Below are positions 49,501 through 57,079 of a DNA stretch of 64,000 bases, piece by piece. A program made the position numbers and the translations under genes. The notes beneath the pieces are model-generated. The model was not told where the DNA came from, made no database searches, and saw nothing but the letters and a program-made list of their open reading frames with translations. The stretch comes from SABI01 sp963677695. GTDB lineage: Bacteria > Spirochaetota > Spirochaetia > Sphaerochaetales > Sphaerochaetaceae. The first letter of the stretch is position 1. Every line of letters starts with the position of its first letter. Where the stretch lies: positions 2,232,001 to 2,296,000 of the forward strand of contig CAXXUJ010000001.1 of the NCBI GenBank assembly GCA_963677695.2, written 5' to 3'.

Positions 49501-50176
49501 GGAGCATAGTGAGTCGCTTCTTGAGGGAAGCGAGGGGATAAAACGGTCCGGTCTTGTCTTTAAACTGATGACCGGCCTGAAACAGATCTGCTGTCATCCG
49601 CTGCTGTTTACCAAACAGGGGAACAGTGAACCTTCCCTTTCCTGTAAGACTGACATGCTTCTTGACCTGCTCGAAACAATTACAGAGAGAGAAGAGAAGG
49701 CCTTGATTTTTACCCAGTACGCTGAGATGGGCACTCTGCTGCAGGAATACATCACTGAAAAATTCTCCTCCCCCTGTCTCTTCCTTCACGGCGGAACGAC
49801 ACGGGCGAACCGCGACAAGATGATCGAATCCTTCCAGGAAGACCCTGCTATGCGGTTCATGGTTCTTTCCATCAAGGCAGGCGGGGTAGGACTGAACCTC
49901 ACTGCAGCAAATCATGTGATCCATTATGACCTGTGGTGGAACCCTGCGGTGGAAAACCAGGCTACGGACCGTTCCTACCGTATCGGTCAGAAAAAGGATG
50001 TGAACGTGTATCGGCTGATAGCCCGGGGAACATTCGAGGAAAAGATCGCCGATATGATCGAAAGGAAAGAGGAACTGGCGAATATTACGGTGACCGAAGG
50101 AGAGCAGTGGCTGACGAAGCTGAGTGAGAACGAGCTGAAGGAATTCATCACTCTTCAGGAAAGCGGTGCCGAGTAG
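46589..50176 (+). CDS. SWIM zinc-finger and SNF2-family helicase fusion
   Basis: 1195 residues. The N-terminal SWIM module (about 1-155) includes FTWWGERWLDSL and the zinc ligands CSCPDWAVPCKH. A long bacterial middle region (about 155-720) follows. The C-terminal SNF2/RapA-like ATPase has I DDMGLGKTIQ, II VVDEAQ (DEAQ in place of DEAH), III LTGTPVENR, V AGGVGLNLTAANHVIHYDLWWNPAVENQATDRSYRIGQ. In many bacteria the SWIM protein and the helicase are separate adjacent genes; here they are joined. It is a DNA-dependent translocase; its role in repair, transcription or defence is not established. Its 3' end overlaps the convergent gene at 50148 by 29 nt. Confidence 0.93.
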   Translation: MAYIQFGFTWWGERWLDSLTHIDFSNRLPRGMRYARNGSVSSINITAGKIHAKVEGTRARPYTIEIKPRLFTAAEKKKLTDLVCSSPYYLSQLASGTLPPELEEDAAEKGIQLFPRSWKDLPMGCSCPDWAVPCKHIAAVIYIVANEIDKNPFMVFTMRGLDLFSEAKKLFSEEKKGPRNVNIIDAVEEIPSVESIVKGIELTSQPAADDAPYLETLEETFFSTLEKIDLTSVPPLHKAASSILTDHPLFYPEKDFKQILLTAMTKLSKQVERYSRTLEISEEPMGTAYTKLSLTLKPGTLQLSGKLNSQKKGVEPLVFSSEDALPLLRYLENLPAENLRAYHPVTALLLILYNYSLQLIIQQAAVPDIIKSNTTTGVIRWIPALFVSEIKEITQLFTEAVELYEAGVSSLMSLSKQAVKPEEVVLFLISFFVRGFISNYGSANLLSSDHPVDRLFFQGIPYKPSKFEEQENIRTIFLWLSRFLLKPLTLQPIIHLEAFDDEYIFEIRIRDRNSPDLAAVSLSEILSGKNPETLALLRDLSLLGTYLGTVHHFLRSAQPVRVGGEAFISQWFAALPVLKILGIQTVVPKALREVFVPALSLKVGVSSGSSEGVVSYMSLSDMLTYDWRISIGDERIAPEEFLALKQQYGDFIRYKDLFLEVSEKDLAALIKSIEHPPKPGPMELLKTCLTGTFDGIPGEIDEETEKLFHQLLTPDAVPVPENLHAELREYQKRGYEWLCHNHSIGLGSILADDMGLGKTIQLIAFLLQLKNAGTVSAKNPVIIIVPASLMTNWQRELERFAPSLSVSIYHGTDRTLPDSVDVVITTYALVRRDLAVLKEKRWSVSVVDEAQNLKNPGTEQTKAVKGIKAKYAIALTGTPVENRLLDYWSILDFIMKGYLGNRKSFKDTYAIPIERFRDQSTLERFRKITAPVMMRRMKTDKNIISDLPEKIVSNRYLELTSEQRILYSELVEHSESLLEGSEGIKRSGLVFKLMTGLKQICCHPLLFTKQGNSEPSLSCKTDMLLDLLETITEREEKALIFTQYAEMGTLLQEYITEKFSSPCLFLHGGTTRANRDKMIESFQEDPAMRFMVLSIKAGGVGLNLTAANHVIHYDLWWNPAVENQATDRSYRIGQKKDVNVYRLIARGTFEEKIADMIERKEELANITVTEGEQWLTKLSENELKEFITLQESGAE

Positions 50177-50789
50177 GCAAGCGCTGCGGCAGCCCTGATG
50201 CTTTTCTCATCTCATTAAGAAGGGTGCTCTTTTCCTCAACGAGGTCTGTGCGTTCTTTCCCCACAGGAGTGTGTGCCAATCTCCTTGTGATTTCCATATG
50301 ACGCTTCAGCACGATTTGAAAGCGATCGGAGCTATACCGTTCAGCCATCCAGCCCCTGTCATCTTCAGATATTGCATCAAGTACCCTGTCGGGCAGGTAT
50401 GTGAGCAGCGAAGGCTCTTCATAGTTGGAATAGAAGTATAGATCGGAAGGGGGCAGCTCCTCTCCGATAAGATGGGGTATCAGATAGATATTGGAAAGCA
50501 TCGTCTCCGCCAGGAGACAATCTCCGTTTTTTCCCATCCTGTTGAGCATGAGAGCCCAGCAGAGGAGGGCGAGGGGTTCTCCCGCATCATCAGGAAACTG
50601 TGTGCGAAACCATCGGAAATAATGAGAAGAGCGTCGGTTATCCCCGAGAAGGAAGTAGAGGTAAAAGAGATAATATCTTGATCCTCCGCCGTCATCAATC
50701 CAGCCATAGGTCCGTTTGCATGCGGTCAGGTAGTTTCGAGTTCTCTCTATCTCGTGTAATAGCCCCTTAGGCGTTTTCGGAAATTTCAT
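50148..50789 (-). CDS. hypothetical helical protein
   Basis: 213 residues, AAGGA 8 nt before the ATG. No signal peptide or TM. The sequence is helical with TPR-like pairs (FYLYFLLGDNRRSSHYFRWFRTQFPDDAGEPLALLCWALMLNRMGKNGDCLLAETMLSNIYLIPHLIGE), which suggests a small TPR/Sel1-like scaffold. The C-terminus is charged (KERTDLVEEKSTLLNEMRKASG). No family recognised. It overlaps the SNF2 gene end and follows two other small genes on the minus strand. Confidence 0.6.
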   Translation of the reverse strand: MKFPKTPKGLLHEIERTRNYLTACKRTYGWIDDGGGSRYYLFYLYFLLGDNRRSSHYFRWFRTQFPDDAGEPLALLCWALMLNRMGKNGDCLLAETMLSNIYLIPHLIGEELPPSDLYFYSNYEEPSLLTYLPDRVLDAISEDDRGWMAERYSSDRFQIVLKRHMEITRRLAHTPVGKERTDLVEEKSTLLNEMRKASGLPQRLPTRHRFPEE

Positions 50790-50828
50790 TCAACTTATCC
50801 TTCGTCCAATCCCCTTTTGAATCTTGTT

Positions 50829-51224
50829 TTAGGTAGTCTTTGCTGACTTTTTGAGTTCTGCGATTCTGTTTCGGTCGATATAGTGAGTGGCGTACTGTTC
50901 TTCAACCCTTCTCTCACCGGTTTTACTGAACCGCAGAGGCCGTTTCGCTCCCTTACCCCATGACTGGTAGACCGTTGGTGAAGGGGTCAGCTTCAGCTGC
51001 TGTGCATAGGTTCTCATCAGGCTGTTGATGAAGCTGAGCTGGCTCAGACTGCCTGAGCATACCCGTTCGAGGTATGGGACTTTCCCATTTCTCCACTGAT
51101 CATGGGAAGCTTTGTTCAGCACACCGAGTTCAAGGAGAAGATCAATCGAAGAGATATATCCCATCTTCTCCAGGCTGCTGAGTACGATCTGTTTCACTTT
51201 TCTATCGAGTTCTTCCCGGTTCAT
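50829..51224 (-). CDS. hypothetical basic protein coupled to a UPF0158 gene
   Basis: 131 residues, basic. The N-terminal helix (NREELDRKVKQIVLSSLEKMGYISSIDLLLELGVL) resembles the start of small winged-helix or DNA/RNA-associated proteins, and WRNGKVPYLERVCSGSL recalls a short recognition loop. The tail has KGAKRPLRFSKTGERRVEEQYATHYI. AGAGGA precedes the ATG, which overlaps the UPF0158 stop by 4 nt. Comparable small proteins are seen next to UPF0158-like genes in other bacteria as I recall them; the function is unknown. Confidence 0.6.
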   Translation of the reverse strand: MNREELDRKVKQIVLSSLEKMGYISSIDLLLELGVLNKASHDQWRNGKVPYLERVCSGSLSQLSFINSLMRTYAQQLKLTPSPTVYQSWGKGAKRPLRFSKTGERRVEEQYATHYIDRNRIAELKKSAKTT

Positions 51225-51676
51225 GTGAGATCCTCTTCCGACTCTTCTGCTCGGAGGAATTCAAGAGTCTCCAGCTGCTGAACAACCGAGGCTTCATACC
51301 GTTTCTGTCTGAACGCAAACCACTGTTCCCGGTATGGTCCGCTGCGATCAATGAGATTCTTGAAATTTCTGAAGGGACGGCTTCTGTTCAAGGCATCAAA
51401 TAGCTCCTGCTTCAGTTTTTCATCATCGACGCTCTCAGCGAAGTCAGCCATCAGGGTGAAAGATTCTCTCGAATCGAACCCCAGGAACTCAATGAGGTCA
51501 TCACTATTGGCTTCGACTTCCTCTACGGCCTCTTCCCACAGCTCTTCCTCAAAACCGTCCCATCTCTCTTCATCGGTGTAATACGTGACCGTTCCGTCCT
51601 TCTCGTTGAAGAACACTCTCATCCCGCCTTCAAGGTACTCAGCTATGTCTCTGATCTGTTTTTCAGTTGGTTTCAT
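51221..51676 (-). CDS. UPF0158-family protein
   Basis: 151 residues from the ATG at 51676. A longer in-frame form with a GTG at 51778 lacks both a Shine-Dalgarno and family similarity in its first 34 residues. The acidic sequence (IAEYLEGGMRVFFNEKDGTVTYY, FEEELWEEAVEEVEANSDDLIEF, SRESFTLMADFAESVDDEKLKQELFDALNRSRPFRNFKNLID, WFAFRQKRYEASVVQQLETL) is typical of UPF0158, a cytosolic family of unknown function. A TTGACA-17-CATCGT promoter ends 6 nt before this ATG, so the mRNA may be leaderless. Confidence 0.85.
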   Translation of the reverse strand: MKPTEKQIRDIAEYLEGGMRVFFNEKDGTVTYYTDEERWDGFEEELWEEAVEEVEANSDDLIEFLGFDSRESFTLMADFAESVDDEKLKQELFDALNRSRPFRNFKNLIDRSGPYREQWFAFRQKRYEASVVQQLETLEFLRAEESEEDLT

Positions 51677-51682
51677 ACTGTT

Positions 51683-51711
51683 ACGATGAATCGGGTTGTT
51701 GAGTCTGTCAA
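51683..51711 (-). promoter_or_regulatory. leaderless-type promoter of the UPF0158 gene
   Basis: Minus strand: perfect -35 TTGACA (51706-51711), 17-bp spacer, -10 CATCGT (51683-51688, keeping the key A2 and T6), 6 nt, ATG. The weak -10 makes this the least certain example of the pattern. Confidence 0.4.
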
Positions 51712-51826
51712 GATGCTCCGAGAGTTCCAGTGTGTAAAACTCAGTTGGAAAGAGAAGATTCTTCTCCGGAAATACCACGGACTTTGAATTCCATCAAACC
51801 TGATGTAACCATCAGGCAATTTCTGA

Positions 51827-51856
51827 TTGATTCACTTCCTTCTTCGGTGCTACCAT
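51827..51856 (+). promoter_or_regulatory. leaderless-type promoter of the potassium channel gene
   Basis: -35 TTGATT (51827-51832), 18-bp spacer, -10 TACCAT (51851-51856), 6 nt, ATG at 51863. No Shine-Dalgarno is visible. Confidence 0.45.
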
Positions 51857-51862
51857 AACGGT

Positions 51863-53164
51863 ATGGGTACAAAAGTAAGAAAGCCACTCTCCCCGGCACG
51901 GTATCTGTTCCTCATGTTCCTTGCAGCGGTCATTCTCGGCTCCCTTCTTCTTTCGTTCCCCTTCGCTCATAGGGAAGGGGTTATCCTTTCCTTTCCCGAT
52001 GCTCTTTTTACTGCAGTCAGTGCTGTGTGCGTGACAGGTCTGTCCACAGTGGATGTCCATGCGACCTTTTCTGCAGCAGGAGAAGCGATCATAGCGATTC
52101 TGATTATGGTAGGGGGAATGGGAGTCGCAGGTATGATCGTATCGACAGCACTCTTCCTCGGTTTCAGGGTAGGGCTCTCACAGAGAACGATTGTTCAGGA
52201 ATCGTACAATATAGGATCACTTAAAGGTACACTCACGGTACTGAAGACAGTGGTATTCAGTTCCCTTCTTTTTCAGGGCCTGGGGGCTCTGCTTTACTAT
52301 CATTCCTTCAGGGCAATGATGGATCCTGTTGATGCAATCGGGTATTCGCTCTTTCATGCGATCAGCGCCTTCAACAATGCGGGGTTCGATCTCATGGGAA
52401 ATTTTACCTCCATCAGTGCATTTTCAGGTGACCGCTTCTATATGACGGTTACTTCTGCCCTCATCATCACGGGAGGTCTTGGTTTCTTCGTCATTGCTGA
52501 TACCCTCCGCTCCCGTTTCAGCTGGAGAAGGATGGGTATGCATACGAAGATGGTCTACACCTTCACTGCTATTCTCCTGTTCATCGGCTCTGCCGGTTTC
52601 CTTCTCAGCGGAGATCTTTCCGTTCTTGATTCCGTCTTTCTCAGTGTGACTGCGAGAACTGCAGGGTTTTCCACCTTAGACATCGGTTCATTGAAGGGTT
52701 TGCAGATCCTCCTTCTTATGATTCTGATGTTCATAGGTGCCTCTCCCGGTTCGACAGGGGGAGGAGTCAAGACGACAACGATGCTTACGATCATCCTTGC
52801 CCTCAATCCTTTCAGGAGAAGCAGGGGAGTTGCCATTTTTTCAAGGGGTATAGATGAGCAGAGTGTGAACAAAGCATACCAGGTGCTCACTCTCGGTGTG
52901 TTTTCTGTGTTAACTTGTACCGCGGTCCTTCTTGGTGCGGAGCAGCATCATGCTGATCCGTTCTCCCTGATGTTTGAATCGGTGTCGGCATTCGCGACGG
53001 TGGGGCTTTCGACGGGGATTACACCGGAGCTTTCGACACTTTCGAAGGCGGCACTGATGGTTTCGATGTTCATAGGGCGTCTCGGACCGATCACGATCGC
53101 CTCGACGATACTGAGGAAGGAATCAAGGATAGGATATATTAAAGAGCGTGTGTTCATAGGGTAG
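51863..53164 (+). CDS. TrkH/KtrB-family potassium uptake protein
   Basis: 433 residues from the ATG at 51863. It has the four repeated membrane-pore-membrane units of the family, with filter-like segments SAVCVTGLSTVD, SAFNNAGFDLM, TARTAGFSTLDIG and SAFATVGLSTGITP, and the gating-loop segment GASPGSTGGGVKTTT. The size and N-terminus are closer to KtrB than to long TrkH. It moves K+ across the inner membrane with the TrkA-type partner encoded 11 nt downstream. No Shine-Dalgarno; leaderless-type promoter upstream. Confidence 0.93.
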   Translation: MGTKVRKPLSPARYLFLMFLAAVILGSLLLSFPFAHREGVILSFPDALFTAVSAVCVTGLSTVDVHATFSAAGEAIIAILIMVGGMGVAGMIVSTALFLGFRVGLSQRTIVQESYNIGSLKGTLTVLKTVVFSSLLFQGLGALLYYHSFRAMMDPVDAIGYSLFHAISAFNNAGFDLMGNFTSISAFSGDRFYMTVTSALIITGGLGFFVIADTLRSRFSWRRMGMHTKMVYTFTAILLFIGSAGFLLSGDLSVLDSVFLSVTARTAGFSTLDIGSLKGLQILLLMILMFIGASPGSTGGGVKTTTMLTIILALNPFRRSRGVAIFSRGIDEQSVNKAYQVLTLGVFSVLTCTAVLLGAEQHHADPFSLMFESVSAFATVGLSTGITPELSTLSKAALMVSMFIGRLGPITIASTILRKESRIGYIKERVFIG

Positions 53165-53175
53165 GAGAAGAGAAT

Positions 53176-53847
53176 ATGAGAAGAAAGAATGTTGACAGAA
53201 ACGCATATGGGATCATCGGTCTCGGCCGCTTCGGCGCCGCTGTTGCCCTTGAGCTCGTGAAATCGGGCAAGCATGTGATCGTCCTCGACAACGATGAGGA
53301 GAAACTCAACAGTGTGAAGGAGTATATCACGAGCGCGCATCTTGTCAGTGCCATCACTCCCGAGGTGTTAAGTGAATCGGGGATCAGCGAGTGCGGTACT
53401 GTCATCGTTGCCATCGGCAGCGACATAGAATCGAATATCCTCGCGACCCTGAATGTGATAGAAGCGAAGGTCCCCCGGGTCATCAGCAAGGCTATGAGTG
53501 ACGAGCATGGACGGGTCCTTGAGAAGATAGGGGCAGAGATCATCCTCCCTGAAAGCGACAGTGCCCTCCGTCTCGCCCGCTCTCTCGTTACCGTGCGAAC
53601 CCTCGATTTCCTTGAACTCGAAGGAGATATAAGTATCACAGAAATCCCTCTCCCTTTCTCCTTTTCTGGTAAGACGATCAAGGAACTCGACTTCAGGGCC
53701 CGCCATCACCTCAACATCATCGCAGTGACAAGGGAGGAGAAGACTTCGATAGAGATCGATTCCTCCTTCGTTCTTGAAGAAGAGGATGTGCTGGTCGTGA
53801 TAGGGAAGAACGAAGATATCACACGCTTTATGAAAAAAGACTCCTGA
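53176..53847 (+). CDS. TrkA/KtrA-family potassium channel regulator
   Basis: 223 residues. The N-terminal RCK_N domain (about 10-135) has the Rossmann motif GLGRFGAAVA and the nucleotide-binding acid in VIVLDNDEE. The C-terminal RCK_C domain is about 145-220 (LELEGDISITEIPLPFSFSGKTIKELDFRARHHLNIIAVTREE). The single-RCK length fits KtrA. Binding of ATP/ADP or NAD(H) gates the upstream channel. Second gene of the operon. Confidence 0.94.
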   Translation: MRRKNVDRNAYGIIGLGRFGAAVALELVKSGKHVIVLDNDEEKLNSVKEYITSAHLVSAITPEVLSESGISECGTVIVAIGSDIESNILATLNVIEAKVPRVISKAMSDEHGRVLEKIGAEIILPESDSALRLARSLVTVRTLDFLELEGDISITEIPLPFSFSGKTIKELDFRARHHLNIIAVTREEKTSIEIDSSFVLEEEDVLVVIGKNEDITRFMKKDS

Positions 53848-53905
53848 TGCGTAACCTTGACAATAGTTCGTGTGTCATACATAGTGCCCCTTAAGGAGAG
53901 CCGTG

Positions 53906-54340
53906 ATGAGAAGACTACCCCTAGGTGTAGCGGCTGCAGTCATCCTCCTCGTCCTGTCATTCACAGGTTGCGGAAATGCTGAACAGGCTACAGACAAATC
54001 GGAAGGAATAGACGTTGTGACAGCTATAACAGCTCAGTATAGAAAGGTATCACCCCAGTTGGCAAAAGAGATGATGGAAGAGGGTGTTGTCGTTGTCGAT
54101 GTACGAACAGCTGCCGAGTATGAAGCAGGACATATTAGAAATGCCGTTCTCATTCCGAATGAAACGATCACGACAGATGAAAATCCCTCTCAGCTCCCTG
54201 ACAAACAGCAGCGCATCCTTGTCTACTGCAGAAGCGGGAACCGCAGCGCCCAGGCGGCACGGAAACTTGTCTCCCTCGGTTATACTGAAGTCTACGATTT
54301 CGGCGGCATCAATACCTGGCCCTACGAACTCGTCCAATAG
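53906..54340 (+). CDS. rhodanese-domain lipoprotein
   Basis: 144 residues from the ATG at 53906 (AGGAG 7 nt upstream; a GTG one codon earlier is possible). A lipoprotein signal ends in LSFTGC (Cys near residue 22). A single rhodanese domain follows (about 45-143) with VVVVDVRTAAEYEAGHIRNAVLIP and the active-site loop CRSGNRS. The domain is expected to be periplasmic and may take part in sulfur transfer or thiol redox. It stands between the potassium operon and the ABC-F gene. Confidence 0.93.
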   Translation: MRRLPLGVAAAVILLVLSFTGCGNAEQATDKSEGIDVVTAITAQYRKVSPQLAKEMMEEGVVVVDVRTAAEYEAGHIRNAVLIPNETITTDENPSQLPDKQQRILVYCRSGNRSAQAARKLVSLGYTEVYDFGGINTWPYELVQ

Positions 54341-54361
54341 CGTATTCCATCTGATCGCTAC

Positions 54362-54390
54362 TTGCATGTTGCATGCAGGTAGGGTAGTGT
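54362..54390 (+). promoter_or_regulatory. leaderless-type promoter of the ABC-F gene
   Basis: -35 TTGCAT (54362-54367), 17-bp spacer, -10 TAGTGT (54385-54390), 6 nt, ATG at 54397. The spacer holds an 8-bp palindrome TGCATGCA (54370-54377). No Shine-Dalgarno. Confidence 0.45.
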
Positions 54391-54396
54391 GACCCC

Positions 54397-56250
54397 ATGG
54401 TCCTTGTAACAGCAAACAATCTCGAAAAACAGATGAAAGACGCCCCTCTGTTCTCTTCCCTCTCCTTCGGAATCAATTCGTCAGAGAGGATCGGTCTTAT
54501 CGGAAGGAACGGGGGTGGGAAATCGACTCTCCTGAAGATCATGTCAGGCCATGTCATCCCCGATGAAGGGGAAGTGACCTATAACTCCGCCTGCACCGTC
54601 AGCTACCTTCCCCAGAGAATCGAGAACGTTCAAGGAGTCTCTGTTCGTGATTACCTCTTCCTTGCAGACCACCCCAGGATAGAGGAGCTGAAAAGATACC
54701 ACCGCATTGTGACCGAAGGGGATCCTGCAAAGATCAGCAAGGCACACCATGAGGCCGAACTGAGCGGAGCTTGGGAGGTGGAACTCACCTACGAATCCCT
54801 CCTCACAGAAATTTCCGGTCCGAATCTTTCCTCCCCTATGACAACTCTCTCAGGGGGAATGATGAAAAAGGCGGCAATCTGCCGTACCCTCAGCCTTGCC
54901 AGTGACCTTCTCCTTCTTGACGAACCGACCAACCACCTCGATACCGATGCCATCATATGGCTTGAAAACTACCTTCAGAACAACAGAATGGCCTCTCTTA
55001 TCATCACACACGACCGTTACTTCCTTGAGCGAGTCTGTTCCCAGATCTTTGAACTGAGTGATTCGACCCTCTATACTCACCCGGGCAACTACAGTGCCTT
55101 CCTTCAACGGAAGGAACAGCGGATAGAGATGGAAAGAGCACAGCAGGTGAAACTGAGGAGCATTCTCCGCTCAGAGCTGAAATGGCTTGAAAGAGGAGCT
55201 CAGGCGAGGACTACCAAGGACGGGGGAAGGATAGCGAGGATAGAGAAGCTTAAAGAGTCCCTCCGCTCAGAGGGGGATGAAAGAAGCAGCTTCAAGAGCG
55301 TTTCCTCCTACAGCGGAAAGAAGATCCTCGATATTCACAACCTCTCCAAGAGTTTCAAGGGGGAAGAGGTGATCACCGGCTTCTCCCACTCCTTCCTTCA
55401 CGGCGAACGGATCGGTCTTGTCGGTCCCAACGGGAGCGGCAAGTCCACCTTCCTCTCTCTGATTGCAGGGGAGCTTATCTCGGAGAGCGGAACCCTCGAT
55501 TACGGATTACATACCCACATCGGCTATTATGATCAGATGGACAGGGGTATCAACGAAACGCAGACGATCCTTGAGTCCCTCAAGGAGAGCGGCGAAGAGG
55601 TTGTTGTCGAAAAGGGATTGAAAGTCTCTGCATCGAAATTCCTTGAGATGTTCGGCTTCCCTGTCGCTCAGCACAGACAGCCCGTCTCAACTCTCAGCGG
55701 AGGAGAGAGGAGAAGACTCCACCTGGTCAGAATCCTTCTCAGTTCCCCCAACTTCCTCATCCTTGATGAACCGACCAACGATCTCGATATAGACACCATC
55801 AATCAGCTTGAGGAGTTCATCGATTCCTTCCAGGGTGTTGTCCTCATTGCAAGCCACGACCGTTCCTTCCTTGATAACTGTGTCGATACCCTCTTCGTTT
55901 TCTCTTCTGAAAATAGTGGAATAACGAAGTATCCCGGGAACTACTCTCACTGGGCTCAGCAGGAAACGACTGAAGAGATAAAAGCTGATACAGGTAAAAC
56001 AAAGAATACCTGGAGAACCAGTGAGAAGAAGGGGCTCTCCTTCAAAGAGAAGAAGGAACTCGAAGAAATTCACGGGAAGATCGAGGCAGTTGAGCACGAG
56101 ATCACAGAACTGGAGCTCTCCTTCAGTGATCCCTCAAGTGATCCCACTACATTGAAAGAACGGACTGAGAAGTACAATACTGCTTCAGAGAATCTGGAAA
56201 CGCTCATGGAACGGTGGGAAGACCTGGAGGACAGGGCTTCAGAAGAGTAG
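54397..56250 (+). CDS. ABC-F family ATPase (Uup/YdiF-like)
   Basis: 617 residues without TM segments. Two ABC domains are present: Walker A GRNGGGKST and GPNGSGKST, signatures LSGGMMKKAAICRTL and LSGGERRRLHLVRIL, Walker B LLLLDEPTNHLDTDA and FLILDEPTNDLDIDT. A charged linker of about 80 residues lies between them (EMERAQQVKLRSILRSELKWLERG). The C-terminal coiled coil (about 535-615) matches the Uup-type tail. Such proteins act on the ribosome E site or in antibiotic protection. The Uup/YdiF layout favours a housekeeping translation factor. Confidence 0.92.
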   Translation: MVLVTANNLEKQMKDAPLFSSLSFGINSSERIGLIGRNGGGKSTLLKIMSGHVIPDEGEVTYNSACTVSYLPQRIENVQGVSVRDYLFLADHPRIEELKRYHRIVTEGDPAKISKAHHEAELSGAWEVELTYESLLTEISGPNLSSPMTTLSGGMMKKAAICRTLSLASDLLLLDEPTNHLDTDAIIWLENYLQNNRMASLIITHDRYFLERVCSQIFELSDSTLYTHPGNYSAFLQRKEQRIEMERAQQVKLRSILRSELKWLERGAQARTTKDGGRIARIEKLKESLRSEGDERSSFKSVSSYSGKKILDIHNLSKSFKGEEVITGFSHSFLHGERIGLVGPNGSGKSTFLSLIAGELISESGTLDYGLHTHIGYYDQMDRGINETQTILESLKESGEEVVVEKGLKVSASKFLEMFGFPVAQHRQPVSTLSGGERRRLHLVRILLSSPNFLILDEPTNDLDIDTINQLEEFIDSFQGVVLIASHDRSFLDNCVDTLFVFSSENSGITKYPGNYSHWAQQETTEEIKADTGKTKNTWRTSEKKGLSFKEKKELEEIHGKIEAVEHEITELELSFSDPSSDPTTLKERTEKYNTASENLETLMERWEDLEDRASEE

Positions 56251-56688
56251 GAGCTTATCATCCTAATTGCCTTTGATTTTAATGCATTTTCACTGAAATT
56301 TCAGGATATCATGTAACTTTGCACACAAAATCAGAAAAAACTTTTACAAATATGTCTTTGTATTATAAATACATAATAAAATATTTTCATAAACTTCGAA
56401 CTTTTTTCCGACACAACTTTGGTCAAAGTTGCCCTTTTCTTCCTCCAAAACTTTGTCCACTTCTAACATATACGTGGTCGAAGTCTTATGTCACTTCTAC
56501 CACCAATCAGGTAGAGGTTTGATCAGAGTTCCCCATTTAAACCCCTTACTTTGCACATTTCAATGTCAGAACTCGGTCAAAGTGCTCAAAATCCCATGTG
56601 TCCTATTTCCTCTTTTCTTGCTGAAAATTGATCACAATTTATTACATCTGTCACATCATAACCCTATGTATTGTAACGATTTAGCACA
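56251..56688. repeat. AT-rich non-coding region with repeated ACTTTG/CAAAGT motifs
   Basis: 438 bp with no credible gene. A degenerate element (A)ACTTTGnnC or its complement GGTCRAAGT occurs at 56315, 56414, 56449, 56476, 56547 and 56575. At 56414-56431 it forms a near-perfect dyad, CAACTTTG-GT-CAAAGTTG. The block lies directly upstream of the promoter of the small secreted protein, so several copies of a regulator site is one reading; remains of an older element is another. Confidence 0.5.
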
Positions 56689-56717
56689 TTGACGATTCCG
56701 GTTATCCGTCATACTCT
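56689..56717 (+). promoter_or_regulatory. strong promoter of the small secreted protein
   Basis: -35 TTGACG (56689-56694), 17-bp spacer, -10 TACTCT (56712-56717). The predicted start at about 56724 coincides with the first base of the first leader hairpin. Confidence 0.75.
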
Positions 56718-56723
56718 ATACAA

Positions 56724-56759
56724 GTAATCGAGAAGATTACAGTGATCAGGGAGATCACT
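56724..56759 (+). other. two consecutive 5'-terminal mRNA hairpins
   Basis: Hairpin 1 is GTAATC-GAGAA-GATTAC (56724-56740, 6 bp, 5-nt loop). Hairpin 2 follows without a gap: AGTGATC-AGGGA-GATCACT (56741-56759, 7 bp, 5-nt loop). Both stems are perfect. They start at the predicted mRNA 5' end and precede the GGGAG ribosome-binding site. Confidence 0.75.
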
Positions 56760-56782
56760 TAACGAAAAGCAGGGAGTCGGAA

Positions 56783-57022
56783 ATGAACAAGTCAGCCAAG
56801 ATCATCATTCTTATCACAGTTTTCCTTCTGACTCTCTCAGCACTCAGCGCAGCAGTCGTTGGTACACAGACACTGACCATCTACGGTAGCATCTCAGAAA
56901 GAACTACAGTCAGCCTTGATGCAAACGGTCTTCCCCTTCTTACTTCAAACAACTTCGCAGCAGACGTTGCAACCACAGCAGTAAGTGCTGACTCCTACCT
57001 CTTCGAGGTAACCGCTCCCTAA
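56783..57022 (+). CDS. small secreted protein of 79 residues
   Basis: The signal peptide is clear (NKSAKIIILITVFLLTLSALSAA), leaving a mature chain of about 55 residues (VVGTQTLTIYGSISERTTVSLDANGLPLLTSNNFAADV and so on) ending EVTAP. It is Thr/Ser/Ala-rich, has no Cys, and looks like beta structure. It resembles the first strands of a larger secreted or fimbrial-type beta-sandwich, yet a terminator lies 38 nt after the stop, so the short length is probably real. GGGAG precedes the ATG. Strong promoter, stabilised leader and terminator suggest high expression as a single gene. No family recognised. Confidence 0.7.
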   Translation: MNKSAKIIILITVFLLTLSALSAAVVGTQTLTIYGSISERTTVSLDANGLPLLTSNNFAADVATTAVSADSYLFEVTAP

Positions 57023-57059
57023 TACAAACACAGAGAACAAAATGAATGATCCTACTGAA

Positions 57060-57079
57060 ATCCGCTGAGGCGGGTTTTC
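57060..57079 (+). terminator. terminator of the small secreted protein gene
   Basis: A 6-bp stem (ATCCGC / GCGGGT, one G-T pair), a 4-nt TGAG loop and a TTTCTT tail, 38 nt after the stop codon. Confidence 0.65.
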
